Source: CAMBRQ01 sp945870325
GTDB taxonomy: Bacteria > Bacillota > Clostridia > Lachnospirales > Lachnospiraceae
Reading direction: 5' to 3'
Assembly (NCBI RefSeq): GCF_050313795.1
Contig: NZ_JBNPMC010000004.1
Location: forward strand, 1-64,000
Length of the DNA: 64,000 nucleotides
The notes below the pieces were generated by a model. The model worked only from the letters and a program-made list of their open reading frames with translations, was not told where the DNA came from and made no database searches. This document shows, one piece after another, positions 9,132 to 17,189 of this stretch; the stretch's first letter is position 1; each line of letters starts with the position of its first letter. The translations under genes and the position numbers were made by a program.

Positions 9132-10355
9132 ATGGGAATCTATGAAGAATTACAAGCGAGAGGATTGATCGCACAGGTAACAGATGAAGAAGTAATCAGG
9201 GAACTGGTGAATAATGGAAAGGCAACATTCTATATCGGATTCGATCCGACGGCGGACAGCCTTCATGTAGGACATTTCATGGCACTGTGCCTGATGAAAC
9301 GTCTTCAGGAGGCGGGAAATAAGCCGATCGCACTGATCGGTGGCGGTACCGCAATGATTGGAGATCCATCCGGAAGAACAGATATGCGTCAGATGATGAC
9401 ACCGGAAACGATTCAGCACAATTGCGAGTGCTTTAAAAAACAGATGAGTCGTTTTATTGATTTCTCAGAAGGAAAGGCATTGATGGTGAATAATGCGGAT
9501 TGGCTGCTGGATCTGAACTACATCGAAGTATTACGTGAAGTTGGAGCACATTTCAGCGTAAATCGTATGTTGACAGCAGAGTGTTATAAGCAGAGAATGG
9601 AGAAGGGATTAAGTTTCCTTGAGTTCAACTACATGATCATGCAGAGTTATGATTTCTACGCATTATACCAGAAATACGGCTGTAATCTTCAGTTCGGCGG
9701 AGATGACCAGTGGAGCAACATGCTGGGCGGTACGGAACTGATTCGCCGTAAACTTGGCAAGGACGCAAGTGCAATGACCATCACGCTGCTTCTGAATTCT
9801 GAAGGCAAGAAGATGGGCAAGACCCAAAAGGGTGCGGTATGGCTTGATCCGAACAAGACCTCTCCGTTCGAGTTCTACCAGTACTGGAGAAATGTTGCGG
9901 ACGCAGATGTTCTGAAATGTATCCGTATGCTGACCTTCCTTCCATTGGAGGAGATTGACAAGATGGATGCATGGGAAGGCGCACAGCTGAATACTGCAAA
10001 AGAGATTCTTGCTTACGAATTGACCAAATTGGTTCATGGCGAGGAAGAAGCACAGAAAGCAAAAGAAGCGGCAAGAGCATTGTTTAGCCAGGGCGCGGCA
10101 GCAGATATGCCGACAACGGAACTGACAGAAGCAGACCTGACTGATGGCAATATTGATATTCTGACCATGCTTGTGAAGACCGGACTGGTTCCGTCTAAGT
10201 CTGAAGCACGTCGTGCGGTACAGCAGGGCGGTGTGGCTGTGGACGGTGAGAAAGTTACAGATATCTATGTGATATTTGCCGGGGAAGATATGTCTGGAGA
10301 AGGTATCGTGCTGAGAAGAGGTAAGAAGAACTTTAGGAAGGTTGTTGTGAAATAG
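9132..10355 (+). CDS. tyrS: Tyrosyl-tRNA synthetase
   Basis: A 407-residue class I synthetase charging tRNA-Tyr. Signature HVGH (45-48) is the HIGH motif and KMGKT near residue 231 the KMSKS motif. A C-terminal S4 RNA-binding domain spans about 343-407 (LVKTGLVPSKSEARRAVQQGG). ATG 9132 is preferred over an in-frame TTG at 9027 because AAAGGAAG precedes it and conserved sequence begins there. The 148-nt gap after the DUF3267 gene contains no obvious terminator, so the tyrosine T-box should control it. Confidence 0.95.
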   Translation: MGIYEELQARGLIAQVTDEEVIRELVNNGKATFYIGFDPTADSLHVGHFMALCLMKRLQEAGNKPIALIGGGTAMIGDPSGRTDMRQMMTPETIQHNCECFKKQMSRFIDFSEGKALMVNNADWLLDLNYIEVLREVGAHFSVNRMLTAECYKQRMEKGLSFLEFNYMIMQSYDFYALYQKYGCNLQFGGDDQWSNMLGGTELIRRKLGKDASAMTITLLLNSEGKKMGKTQKGAVWLDPNKTSPFEFYQYWRNVADADVLKCIRMLTFLPLEEIDKMDAWEGAQLNTAKEILAYELTKLVHGEEEAQKAKEAARALFSQGAAADMPTTELTEADLTDGNIDILTMLVKTGLVPSKSEARRAVQQGGVAVDGEKVTDIYVIFAGEDMSGEGIVLRRGKKNFRKVVVK

Positions 10356-10378
10356 GATTCAGTTTGGAGGAGAGAAAC

Positions 10379-10885
10379 ATGGCATTTCAGGAAATATCAA
10401 TCGACAGTTTAGAATTCAACCCATTCCATAAGATTTCAAAAGAATGGATGCTCATCACCGCAGGCGATGAGAACAAAAGCAACACTATGACAGCAAGTTG
10501 GGGCGGTCTTGGAATTATGTGGGGCAAGAATATTGCCACCGTATACATCCGTCCACAGCGTTATACCAAGGAATTCGTAGATGTGAATGATACATTTACC
10601 ATCTCATTCCTGCCGGAAGAATATAGAAAAGCATTGAGCGTATGCGGTTCTGTATCCGGAAGAGATGTAGAGGATAAATGGAAAGAAGCAGGCCTGCATC
10701 CGTATTACGTTGATGGAACGACTGCGGTAGAAGAAGCAGATCTGGTATTCGTCTGCAAGAAGCAGTATCATCAGGAGATGAAGCCGGAATGCTTTGATGT
10801 GTCAGAGAATGACGAAAAATGGTATCCGAACAAAGATTACCATGAGATGTATATGGCAGAGATCGTAAAAGTCTTGAAAAAATAA
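10379..10885 (+). CDS. Flavin reductase-like (FMN-binding split barrel) protein
   Basis: A 168-residue protein of the flavin reductase/DIM6 type. The family's start pattern (MAFQEISIDSLEFNPF then MLITAG...NTMTASWGGLGIMWGK, YIRPQRYT) is present and would bind FMN. The ATG at 10379 follows TTTGGAGGAG; the longer reading from TTG 10364 would start inside that ribosome site. It lies 23 nt after tyrS and probably shares its transcript. The reductant and substrate are unknown. Confidence 0.85.
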   Translation: MAFQEISIDSLEFNPFHKISKEWMLITAGDENKSNTMTASWGGLGIMWGKNIATVYIRPQRYTKEFVDVNDTFTISFLPEEYRKALSVCGSVSGRDVEDKWKEAGLHPYYVDGTTAVEEADLVFVCKKQYHQEMKPECFDVSENDEKWYPNKDYHEMYMAEIVKVLKK

Positions 10886-10890
10886 TCGTA

Positions 10891-10945
10891 ATACACACCT
10901 TTTTGGGCAGAATTGAAAAAAGATGCAGAAAGGTGTGTATTTTTG
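10891..10945 (+). terminator. Rho-independent terminator after the tyrS operon
   Basis: ATACACACCTTT (10891-10902) pairs perfectly with AAAGGTGTGTAT (10929-10940), followed by TTTTG. Confidence 0.8.
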
Positions 10946-11003
10946 TATGCATTAATATGATATACTATGTTATCATGCGAACATTAAGAAGGAGGACACC
11001 CTA

Positions 11004-12401
11004 ATGATAAAGGAAAACGTATGGAAAACTTATACTCCAGCCGCATTACAGGAACTGGAGAAGATTAACAATGCCTACAAATCCTGCCTGGATGCAGGAA
11101 AGACTGAGCGCGAGTGCATTAAGATCACGGTAGACCAGATTGAGCAAAAAGGCTACCGGAATATAGAAGATATAAAGAATAGCAGAGAGCCAGTGAAATC
11201 CGGAGATAAGATCTACGCTGTCTGCATGGATAAAAGCATTGCCATATTCAATATTGGTAAGCAGCCATTAGAAAACGGAATGAACATTCTGGGCGCGCAC
11301 ATTGATTCTCCTCGTATCGATGTAAAGCAGAATCCATTATATGAGAATGAAGAACTGGCATATTTGGATACCCATTATTACGGCGGCATTAAGAAATACC
11401 AGTGGGTCACCCTTCCGCTTGCGCTTCATGGAGTGATTGCGAAAAAGGACGGAACAGTTACGGAAGTCAGCATCGGAGAGAAGGAAGATGATCCGGTATT
11501 CGTAATCACGGATCTTCTGGTTCATCTGGCAGCTAAGCAGATGGAGAAGAAAGCCAACGCGGTAATTGAAGGAGAGAAACTGGATCTTCTATTCGGAAGC
11601 CGACCGATTGAAAAAGATGAGACCTTGGAGAAGGAAGAGAAAGAGGCGGTAAAAGCCAATGTCATGGAACTTCTGAAAAAATATTACAACATGGAAGAGG
11701 ATGATTTTGTATCAGCGGAATTAGAGATTGTTCCGGCAGGAAGAGCCCGCGACTGTGGAATTGACAGAAGCATGATCCTTGCTTACGGGCAGGATGACCG
11801 AGTGTGTGCATTCACCTCTCTTTTCGCGATGCTGGATGTAGAAGAGGTCGACAGAACGGCATGTTGTATCCTGGTGGATAAAGAAGAGATTGGAAGTGTA
11901 GGTGCGACAGGTATGCATTCTCGTTTCTTTGAAAATATAGTTGCAGAATTGGTGGCGCTTACCAGTGGCGAGTCTGAATTGAAGGTTCGCAGAACGCTTC
12001 AGAATTCCAAGATGCTTTCTTCAGACGTAAGTGCTGCTTATGATCCGATGTTTGCAGAGAATTTTGAAAAGCGCAGTTCCGCTTTCTTTGCAAAAGGACT
12101 GGTATTCAACAAATTCACTGGCAGTCGGGGCAAAAATGGCTCTAATGATGCGAATGCAGAGTATCTTGCACAGATTCGAAACGCTATGGATCAGCAGAAT
12201 GTAGCCTACCAGTTTGCTGAATTAGGAAAGGTCGATGCCGGGGGTGGCGGAACCATTGCCTATATCATGGCGAATTACGGAATGGAGGTCATTGATAGCG
12301 GTGTTGCTGTTCTGAGCATGCACGCGCCATGGGAAGTGACCAGCAAAGCGGATGTCTATGAGGCATACAAAGGTTATAAGGCATTTTTGACGGAAATATA
12401 A
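11004..12401 (+). CDS. M18 family aminopeptidase (aspartyl aminopeptidase type), copy 1
   Basis: A 465-residue cytosolic dinuclear zinc aminopeptidase of the M18 (ApeB/DAP) family. Metal and catalytic motifs in order: GAHIDSPR (His ligand), GQDDRVCA (bridging Asp), DKEEIGS (catalytic and ligand Glu), SSDVSAAYDP (Asp) and SMHAPWE (His). ATG 11004 follows AAGAAGGAGG. The neighbour at 12656 is a close paralogue of the same length. M18 enzymes usually release N-terminal acidic residues; specificity here is not known. Confidence 0.92.
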   Translation: MIKENVWKTYTPAALQELEKINNAYKSCLDAGKTERECIKITVDQIEQKGYRNIEDIKNSREPVKSGDKIYAVCMDKSIAIFNIGKQPLENGMNILGAHIDSPRIDVKQNPLYENEELAYLDTHYYGGIKKYQWVTLPLALHGVIAKKDGTVTEVSIGEKEDDPVFVITDLLVHLAAKQMEKKANAVIEGEKLDLLFGSRPIEKDETLEKEEKEAVKANVMELLKKYYNMEEDDFVSAELEIVPAGRARDCGIDRSMILAYGQDDRVCAFTSLFAMLDVEEVDRTACCILVDKEEIGSVGATGMHSRFFENIVAELVALTSGESELKVRRTLQNSKMLSSDVSAAYDPMFAENFEKRSSAFFAKGLVFNKFTGSRGKNGSNDANAEYLAQIRNAMDQQNVAYQFAELGKVDAGGGGTIAYIMANYGMEVIDSGVAVLSMHAPWEVTSKADVYEAYKGYKAFLTEI

Positions 12402-12425
12402 GTTATAATAATGTATACTTTATTC

Positions 12426-12468
12426 GAGCATATCGTAACACATCAAAGAAAGATGTTACGGTATGCTT
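12426..12468 (+). terminator. Inverted repeat between the two M18 genes
   Basis: GAGCATATCGTAACACATC (12426-12444) pairs, with small mismatches, with GATGTTACGGTATGCTT (12452-12468). No T-run follows, so it may be a weak terminator or mRNA-stabilising hairpin. The rest of the 240-nt gap shows no gene. Confidence 0.5.
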
Positions 12469-12655
12469 GAATTCGTTTGTGCATGATTTGAAATATTTAG
12501 ATAGTATTTTGCATGGAGCAGAATATTTTGAAGTGAGATAATCCTGTAAGTACAAAGGACGATAGTGTAAGGCTTTTTGACAGTACTTTCGCTATAATAT
12601 GCCTAAAGATTATGCATCAGGACAAGCATCCTGATGGGGTATGATGGAGGTAACT

Positions 12656-14038
12656 ATGGAACGAAAGAATTTGTGGAATACTTATGATGAAAGACAACTG
12701 GGCGAACTCGAATCCGTATCAGAGAAGTATCGCAGATGTCTAGATGAAGGCAAGACTGAGCGTGAATGTGTGAGAACGGCGATTAGGCTTGCTAAAGAAG
12801 CGGGATACCGCGATATGAAGGATCTGATTCGTGAGGGGCAGCGTATACATCCGCAGGATAAGGTGTATATGGAATACATGGAGAGAGCGATTATTCTGTT
12901 TCAGGCAGGAGAGGAGCCGATTGAGCAGGGAATGAATATTCTTGGCGCACATATCGATTCTCCGCGTATTGACATCAAGCAGAATCCGCTCTATGAGTCT
13001 GCGCAGGTAGCGTATCTGGATACGCATTATTATGGGGGAATTAAGAAATATCAGTGGCTTGCTATGCCGCTTGCGATCCATGGCGTAGTGATTAAGATGG
13101 ATGGTTCTAAGGTAGATATCACAATTGGGGAAGATGATACTGAGCCGACCTTCGTAATTACGGACCTGCTTCCGCATCTGGCTTACGGTCAGATGGAGAA
13201 GAATGCAGAGAAATTCATTGACGCAGAGAAGATGGATCTGGTTATCGGCAATCGTCCGCTTGGGGAAGATAAGGACGAGGCAGTGAGAAAGCAGATGCTT
13301 CATATTTTGAAAGAAAACTATGGAATCGAAGAAGAAGATTTTCTATCAGCAGAATTAGAGATTGTTCCGGCGGGTAAGGCGAGAGAATGTGGACTTGACC
13401 GCAGCATGGTGCTGGCTTATGGACAGGATGACCGTGTATGTGCATTCACTTCTCTTTTCGCAATGCTGGAGGAGAAGCGGGTATCCAGAACATCCTGTTG
13501 TATCCTGATTGACAAAGAAGAGATTGGAAGCGTAGGCGCCAGCGGAATGACTTCTAAGTTCTTCGAGAATACTGTGGCGGAATATATTGCATTGAGTACG
13601 GAATATAACGATCTGGTGCTTCGCCGTACGCTGGCGAATTCCAAGATGCTTTCTTCTGATGTCAGTGCAGGATATGATCCGATGTATGAGGAAGTATATG
13701 AGAAGAAGAATGCTGCATATCTGGCATGTGGACCTGTATTCAATAAATATACCGGTAAAGGCGGCAAGAGTGGATCGAATGACGCGAATCCGGAATACAT
13801 CGCGGCTCTGAGACAGATTATGAAAGATGCGGGCGTGAATTATCAGACAGCGGAACTTGGCAAGATTGATGTTGGCGGCGGCGGAACGATCGCATATCTG
13901 ATGGCTGTTTATGGAATGGAAGTGATCGATAGTGGCGTAGCAGTGCTGTCCATGCATGCGCCGTGGGAACTGACTAGCAAGGCTGATATCTATGAGGCGG
14001 TTAGATGCTATTATGCATTCTTAGAAGCAGAGTTTTAG
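12656..14038 (+). CDS. M18 family aminopeptidase, copy 2
   Basis: A 460-residue paralogue of the gene at 11004, with the same motifs: GAHIDSPR, GQDDRVCA, DKEEIGSVGASG, SSDVSAGYDP and SMHAPWE. All metal ligands are kept, so both copies should be active. ATG 12656 follows ATGGAGGTAACT; an upstream ATG at 12641 would place the ribosome site inside the gene. The pair looks like an old tandem duplication: the proteins are alike throughout while the DNA has diverged. Different peptide specificity or regulation is possible. Confidence 0.92.
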   Translation: MERKNLWNTYDERQLGELESVSEKYRRCLDEGKTERECVRTAIRLAKEAGYRDMKDLIREGQRIHPQDKVYMEYMERAIILFQAGEEPIEQGMNILGAHIDSPRIDIKQNPLYESAQVAYLDTHYYGGIKKYQWLAMPLAIHGVVIKMDGSKVDITIGEDDTEPTFVITDLLPHLAYGQMEKNAEKFIDAEKMDLVIGNRPLGEDKDEAVRKQMLHILKENYGIEEEDFLSAELEIVPAGKARECGLDRSMVLAYGQDDRVCAFTSLFAMLEEKRVSRTSCCILIDKEEIGSVGASGMTSKFFENTVAEYIALSTEYNDLVLRRTLANSKMLSSDVSAGYDPMYEEVYEKKNAAYLACGPVFNKYTGKGGKSGSNDANPEYIAALRQIMKDAGVNYQTAELGKIDVGGGGTIAYLMAVYGMEVIDSGVAVLSMHAPWELTSKADIYEAVRCYYAFLEAEF

Positions 14039-14039
14039 C

Positions 14040-14122
14040 AAAAAGGGACAGGACAAATCCAATTGGGGACGGGGGAAATTGAAAAACCCCTGTTCCTTTT
14101 TGAATTTCCCCCGTCCCCAATT
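14040..14122 (+). repeat. GGGGACGGGGG palindromic repeat, copy 4 (compound)
   Basis: A longer variant: AAAAAGGGACAGGAC, AATTGGGGACGGGGGAAATT, then an inverted second half (CCCCTGTTCCTTTTT and GAATTTCCCCCGTCCCCAATT, split here at the loop). The whole unit is a near-perfect palindrome, so it looks like two half-elements head to head. It lies between the convergent M18 and AraC genes and could act as a bidirectional terminator. Confidence 0.85.
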
Positions 14123-14127
14123 AAAAA

Positions 14128-15069
14128 TCAACGCCGTTTCCCTTTCTTGCTATTCTCACCGCTGCCACGAAGTGCATCCGTAATCCCCTTCACTGAAGAA
14201 GAATACTCTGAAGGCGACATCCCTGTAGCTGCTTTAAACTGTTTAGAGAAATACGGCAGTGAACTATAAGACAGAAAATAAGCAATCTCTGTAAAATTCA
14301 TCGTCCCATCCCGGATAATATCCTTAGCTCGCTGAATCTTCATATTATTAAAATAATCAATCACGCCACAGTTCATCGTCTCATGGAACAATGCCTGCAG
14401 GGAAGACCGACTGATGGAAAATGCATCGCAGATATCCGTAATCTTAATCTGTTCGCAGATATGGAATTCCATATACTGCAGAATCTTTTCTATCCGTTCC
14501 TGCTTCGTTGCCTTTTTCTCCGGAGAGGCTTTGGGAAGGCTGGTTCGTGTTACTGCATTCTCCGGGTGATTCCGGACAGATGTGATCAGGAAAAGTTCCA
14601 GATACAGTAATATTAATTGCTGTGATGCAAAAGGAGTCTCGTCTTTAATCTGTACTTGCTCGACAGAAGGGATGTGCATAGGCGTAGCGAAACTCTTGCG
14701 CCCTTCTGAGATAATGCGTGAGATGAGGGCTCGTTCCTCATCGGTTAGTGTAAAATTTTTCTGGATGAAGAAATCCATTGCCGGGGAATCGCAGACGAAC
14801 GATATGGCAATCAGGTTCGGAGAATTCTTGCCGATGGACTTGATTGCATGGAATTCATTCGGCTGATGGAAGATGATGTCTCCGGTATTCAATGTCAGCC
14901 AGGTGTCGTTGGAACACACCGAGACAGTTCCGTTATCTACATATAAAAATTCCCAGAAATCATGCGATTCTCCCTTGAATACAAAGTCTTTCATATATTC
15001 AAAATAATGAATCGTAATGATGGAGTCTATTGTAATCTCTTTTTTTAGTTTGGTCTTTATGTACGTCAT
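14128..15069 (-). CDS. AraC family transcriptional regulator
   Basis: A 313-residue one-component regulator with an N-terminal cupin sensor domain (about 20-110, with FWEFLYVDNGTV and TGDIIFHQPNEFHAI) and two C-terminal helix-turn-helix motifs (about 200-295: ITDICDAFSISRSSLQALFHE and the family signature FTEIAYFLSYSSLPYFSKQFK...TGMSPSEY, split). It is divergent from the carbohydrate operon at 15222 and presumably activates it when the sugar is bound (inference from the usual AraC/sugar-operon arrangement). Confidence 0.92.
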   Translation of the reverse strand: MTYIKTKLKKEITIDSIITIHYFEYMKDFVFKGESHDFWEFLYVDNGTVSVCSNDTWLTLNTGDIIFHQPNEFHAIKSIGKNSPNLIAISFVCDSPAMDFFIQKNFTLTDEERALISRIISEGRKSFATPMHIPSVEQVQIKDETPFASQQLILLYLELFLITSVRNHPENAVTRTSLPKASPEKKATKQERIEKILQYMEFHICEQIKITDICDAFSISRSSLQALFHETMNCGVIDYFNNMKIQRAKDIIRDGTMNFTEIAYFLSYSSLPYFSKQFKAATGMSPSEYSSSVKGITDALRGSGENSKKGKRR

Positions 15070-15112
15070 ATACAGGTCCTCCTTAGGCTTATTGTATCAG
15101 AATAGGGATAAT

Positions 15113-15133
15113 TAGACAATAACCATAGACAAT
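15113..15133. promoter_or_regulatory. Direct repeats TAGACAAT in the divergent regulator-operon gap
   Basis: TAGACAAT occurs at 15113-15120 and 15126-15133, between the AraC gene and the glycoside hydrolase. Direct repeats are the usual AraC-family site form. A TATAAT hexamer at 15162-15167 could be the -10 of the operon; its -35 is poor, as expected for an activated promoter. Assignment as an operator is inference. Confidence 0.45.
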
Positions 15134-15221
15134 TGTATAAGCATAATTGTGCAAAGCGGAATATAATATTAGATAAAAGGAGAGAAAAAACGACACAATT
15201 ACCAAAAAGGGGAAAGACGAT

Positions 15222-17117
15222 ATGACAAATATAAAAATAAATCATACCGAAATTCAGTTTGAAGAAGAAAGCCTCCGAATTACCTTATGTAAGGAGAAAA
15301 CCGTATGGGAATGGACAGATACATATATTCCATATCTGGAATATGAAGATGGACGTCTTGAGTTTAAGGATGCACTTTCTGTCAAACATGAGAAAGTTGA
15401 GAACGGAATTGGAACAGGCGTACGTAGCACTTATCAGGGATTCCGAATTGGGGAACGAGAAATCCCGTATACATTCGAGACGTATGTCTGGATTGAGAGG
15501 ACAACACAAGATGTCTATTTTGAGTGGATTCCTCTGTGCGAAGAAGGGATTCAGGTAAAGGCAGTCTACTGGCCGGGCGAGATGGCATTCGAGGAGAAGA
15601 GGGAAGACTGGTACACGTTGATTAATATGCAGCAGGGAATCCTGATTCCGAATACCTGGGAAGTAGAATTAGGAGATATCGTATTCGACGGAATCTTCGA
15701 GACAGCAGGCGGATACATGCCATGGTTCGCTCAGGTCAAAGAAAGACAAGGCTATATTGCCATCTGCACAACACCGTGGAATGCGGCGTATCAGGCAGAG
15801 CATCCGGCAGGAGGCCCGTACACACATGCGAGTATGCGTTTCGAGCCAAGTCTTGGAAAGATGGATTACCGGAGAGTTGTAAGATACACACTGCTGAGCG
15901 ATTGTGACTATAACGATATCTGCAAAGTATACCGGGAATATGTAAAAGAGCAGGGAAGACTTCGTACCCTGGCAGAAAAAGCGGCACAGGTGCCATCTGT
16001 AGACCGGTTGATCGGATGCAGTTTTGTGCATAAAGGAATTAAGACCTATGTCAGAGAAGAGTCGGATTTCTTCGATAAGGACGCGCCGGATATTAATAAT
16101 CAGTTGATTCCATTTGCCAGAAGAGAAGAGGAGATTCGAAGATTGCATGAAGCCGGAGTGGAGAAGTTATACATGCATCTGGACGGATGGGCGGAGCCGG
16201 GATATGATAACCAGCACCCTGACTATATGCCGGCATGTGAGGCGGCTGGCGGCTGGGAAGGCATGAAGTCCTTGGTAGACGCGATGCATGAGTGCGGATA
16301 TCTCTTCGGAATCCACGACCAGTACCGCGATTATTATCATTCAGCACCAAGTTATGATGATGATTATGCCTGTCTGCTTCCGGATGGTACGATTCCGCAG
16401 CATCAGAGATGGGCAGGGGGACCTCAGTCTTATCTTTGCGGCACACAGGCACCTTACTATGTGAAACGGAATTTTACGGAACTTAGGAACCATCAGATCA
16501 AATTGGACTGTGCATATCTGGATGTATTTACCTGTAACGAGGGAGATGAATGTGATAACCCTCGTCATAGAATGACCAGAAAAGAATGCTACGATGCAAG
16601 AGCCAACTGCTTCAACTATCTGATGTCTCAGGGCATCCTTCCAAGTTCGGAAGAAGTAAGCGACTGGTGTATTCCGAGCATGGTATTCAGCCATTATGCA
16701 CCGTATGATTTCATGCTTCGCGAACCGGGGAGTCCGAAGTATGGAGTTCCGGTACCATTGTTCAATCTGGTATATCATGACTGCCTGATCGAACCATGGA
16801 TGATGGAGAAGGCAAGCGAATCTGAAGATTACATGCTGTATGCGCTGCTGAACGGCGGAGCACCATATGTTATCCGGGATGGTGCGTATCCGAATTTTGA
16901 CGGATCATTTGAACCGGATGTGAAATTAACCCTGGATCAGGAAATCGAAAGATGCAAGGTAGTATCTGAACTTCATGAAAAAGTAGCAAAATGTGAGATG
17001 GTATGTCACGAGATGGTAGGCGGAGATTATGAAGTACAGAGAACCGTATTCTCAGATGGTACGATGGTAACGGTCGATTTCAGAAACCAGGAATACGAGA
17101 TTACACAGAAGAATTAA
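15222..17117 (+). CDS. Glycoside hydrolase, GH129/GH101-like (putative alpha-N-acetylgalactosaminidase)
   Basis: A 631-residue protein without signal peptide, so intracellular. An N-terminal beta-rich part (about 1-260) precedes a TIM-barrel-like part with YMHLDGWAEPGYDNQHPD near residue 315, IHDQYRDYY near 366, CAYLDVFT with Asp434 (candidate nucleophile) and SSEEVSD with Glu477/478 (candidate acid/base). From memory, the GH129 enzyme NagBb has about the same length and catalytic residues at nearly these positions; I could not check this. DUF5696-type proteins are the alternative name. It heads an operon with an oxidoreductase and ABC importer, fitting intracellular cleavage of an imported glycoside such as a mucin core sugar-amino acid. 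Fold assignment moderate, substrate uncertain. Confidence 0.6.
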   Translation: MTNIKINHTEIQFEEESLRITLCKEKTVWEWTDTYIPYLEYEDGRLEFKDALSVKHEKVENGIGTGVRSTYQGFRIGEREIPYTFETYVWIERTTQDVYFEWIPLCEEGIQVKAVYWPGEMAFEEKREDWYTLINMQQGILIPNTWEVELGDIVFDGIFETAGGYMPWFAQVKERQGYIAICTTPWNAAYQAEHPAGGPYTHASMRFEPSLGKMDYRRVVRYTLLSDCDYNDICKVYREYVKEQGRLRTLAEKAAQVPSVDRLIGCSFVHKGIKTYVREESDFFDKDAPDINNQLIPFARREEEIRRLHEAGVEKLYMHLDGWAEPGYDNQHPDYMPACEAAGGWEGMKSLVDAMHECGYLFGIHDQYRDYYHSAPSYDDDYACLLPDGTIPQHQRWAGGPQSYLCGTQAPYYVKRNFTELRNHQIKLDCAYLDVFTCNEGDECDNPRHRMTRKECYDARANCFNYLMSQGILPSSEEVSDWCIPSMVFSHYAPYDFMLREPGSPKYGVPVPLFNLVYHDCLIEPWMMEKASESEDYMLYALLNGGAPYVIRDGAYPNFDGSFEPDVKLTLDQEIERCKVVSELHEKVAKCEMVCHEMVGGDYEVQRTVFSDGTMVTVDFRNQEYEITQKN

Positions 17118-17189
17118 AAGAAGAGAACGGAGAAAACAAAGTAGATAAGGCGAAAAAAAACATATGAAACAGATAGGAGTGATAGGAAT

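Noticed and set aside
12577..12598. TTGACA and TATAAT before the second M18 gene as a promoter
   Set aside because: They are only 10 nt apart, too close for sigma-A; TATAAT alone may still be a -10.
13355..13957. Minus-strand ORF of 200 codons
   Set aside because: Antisense shadow of the second M18 gene, with no recognisable domain; similar shadows in ppdK (25618-26250) and the STAND gene were dropped for the same reason.
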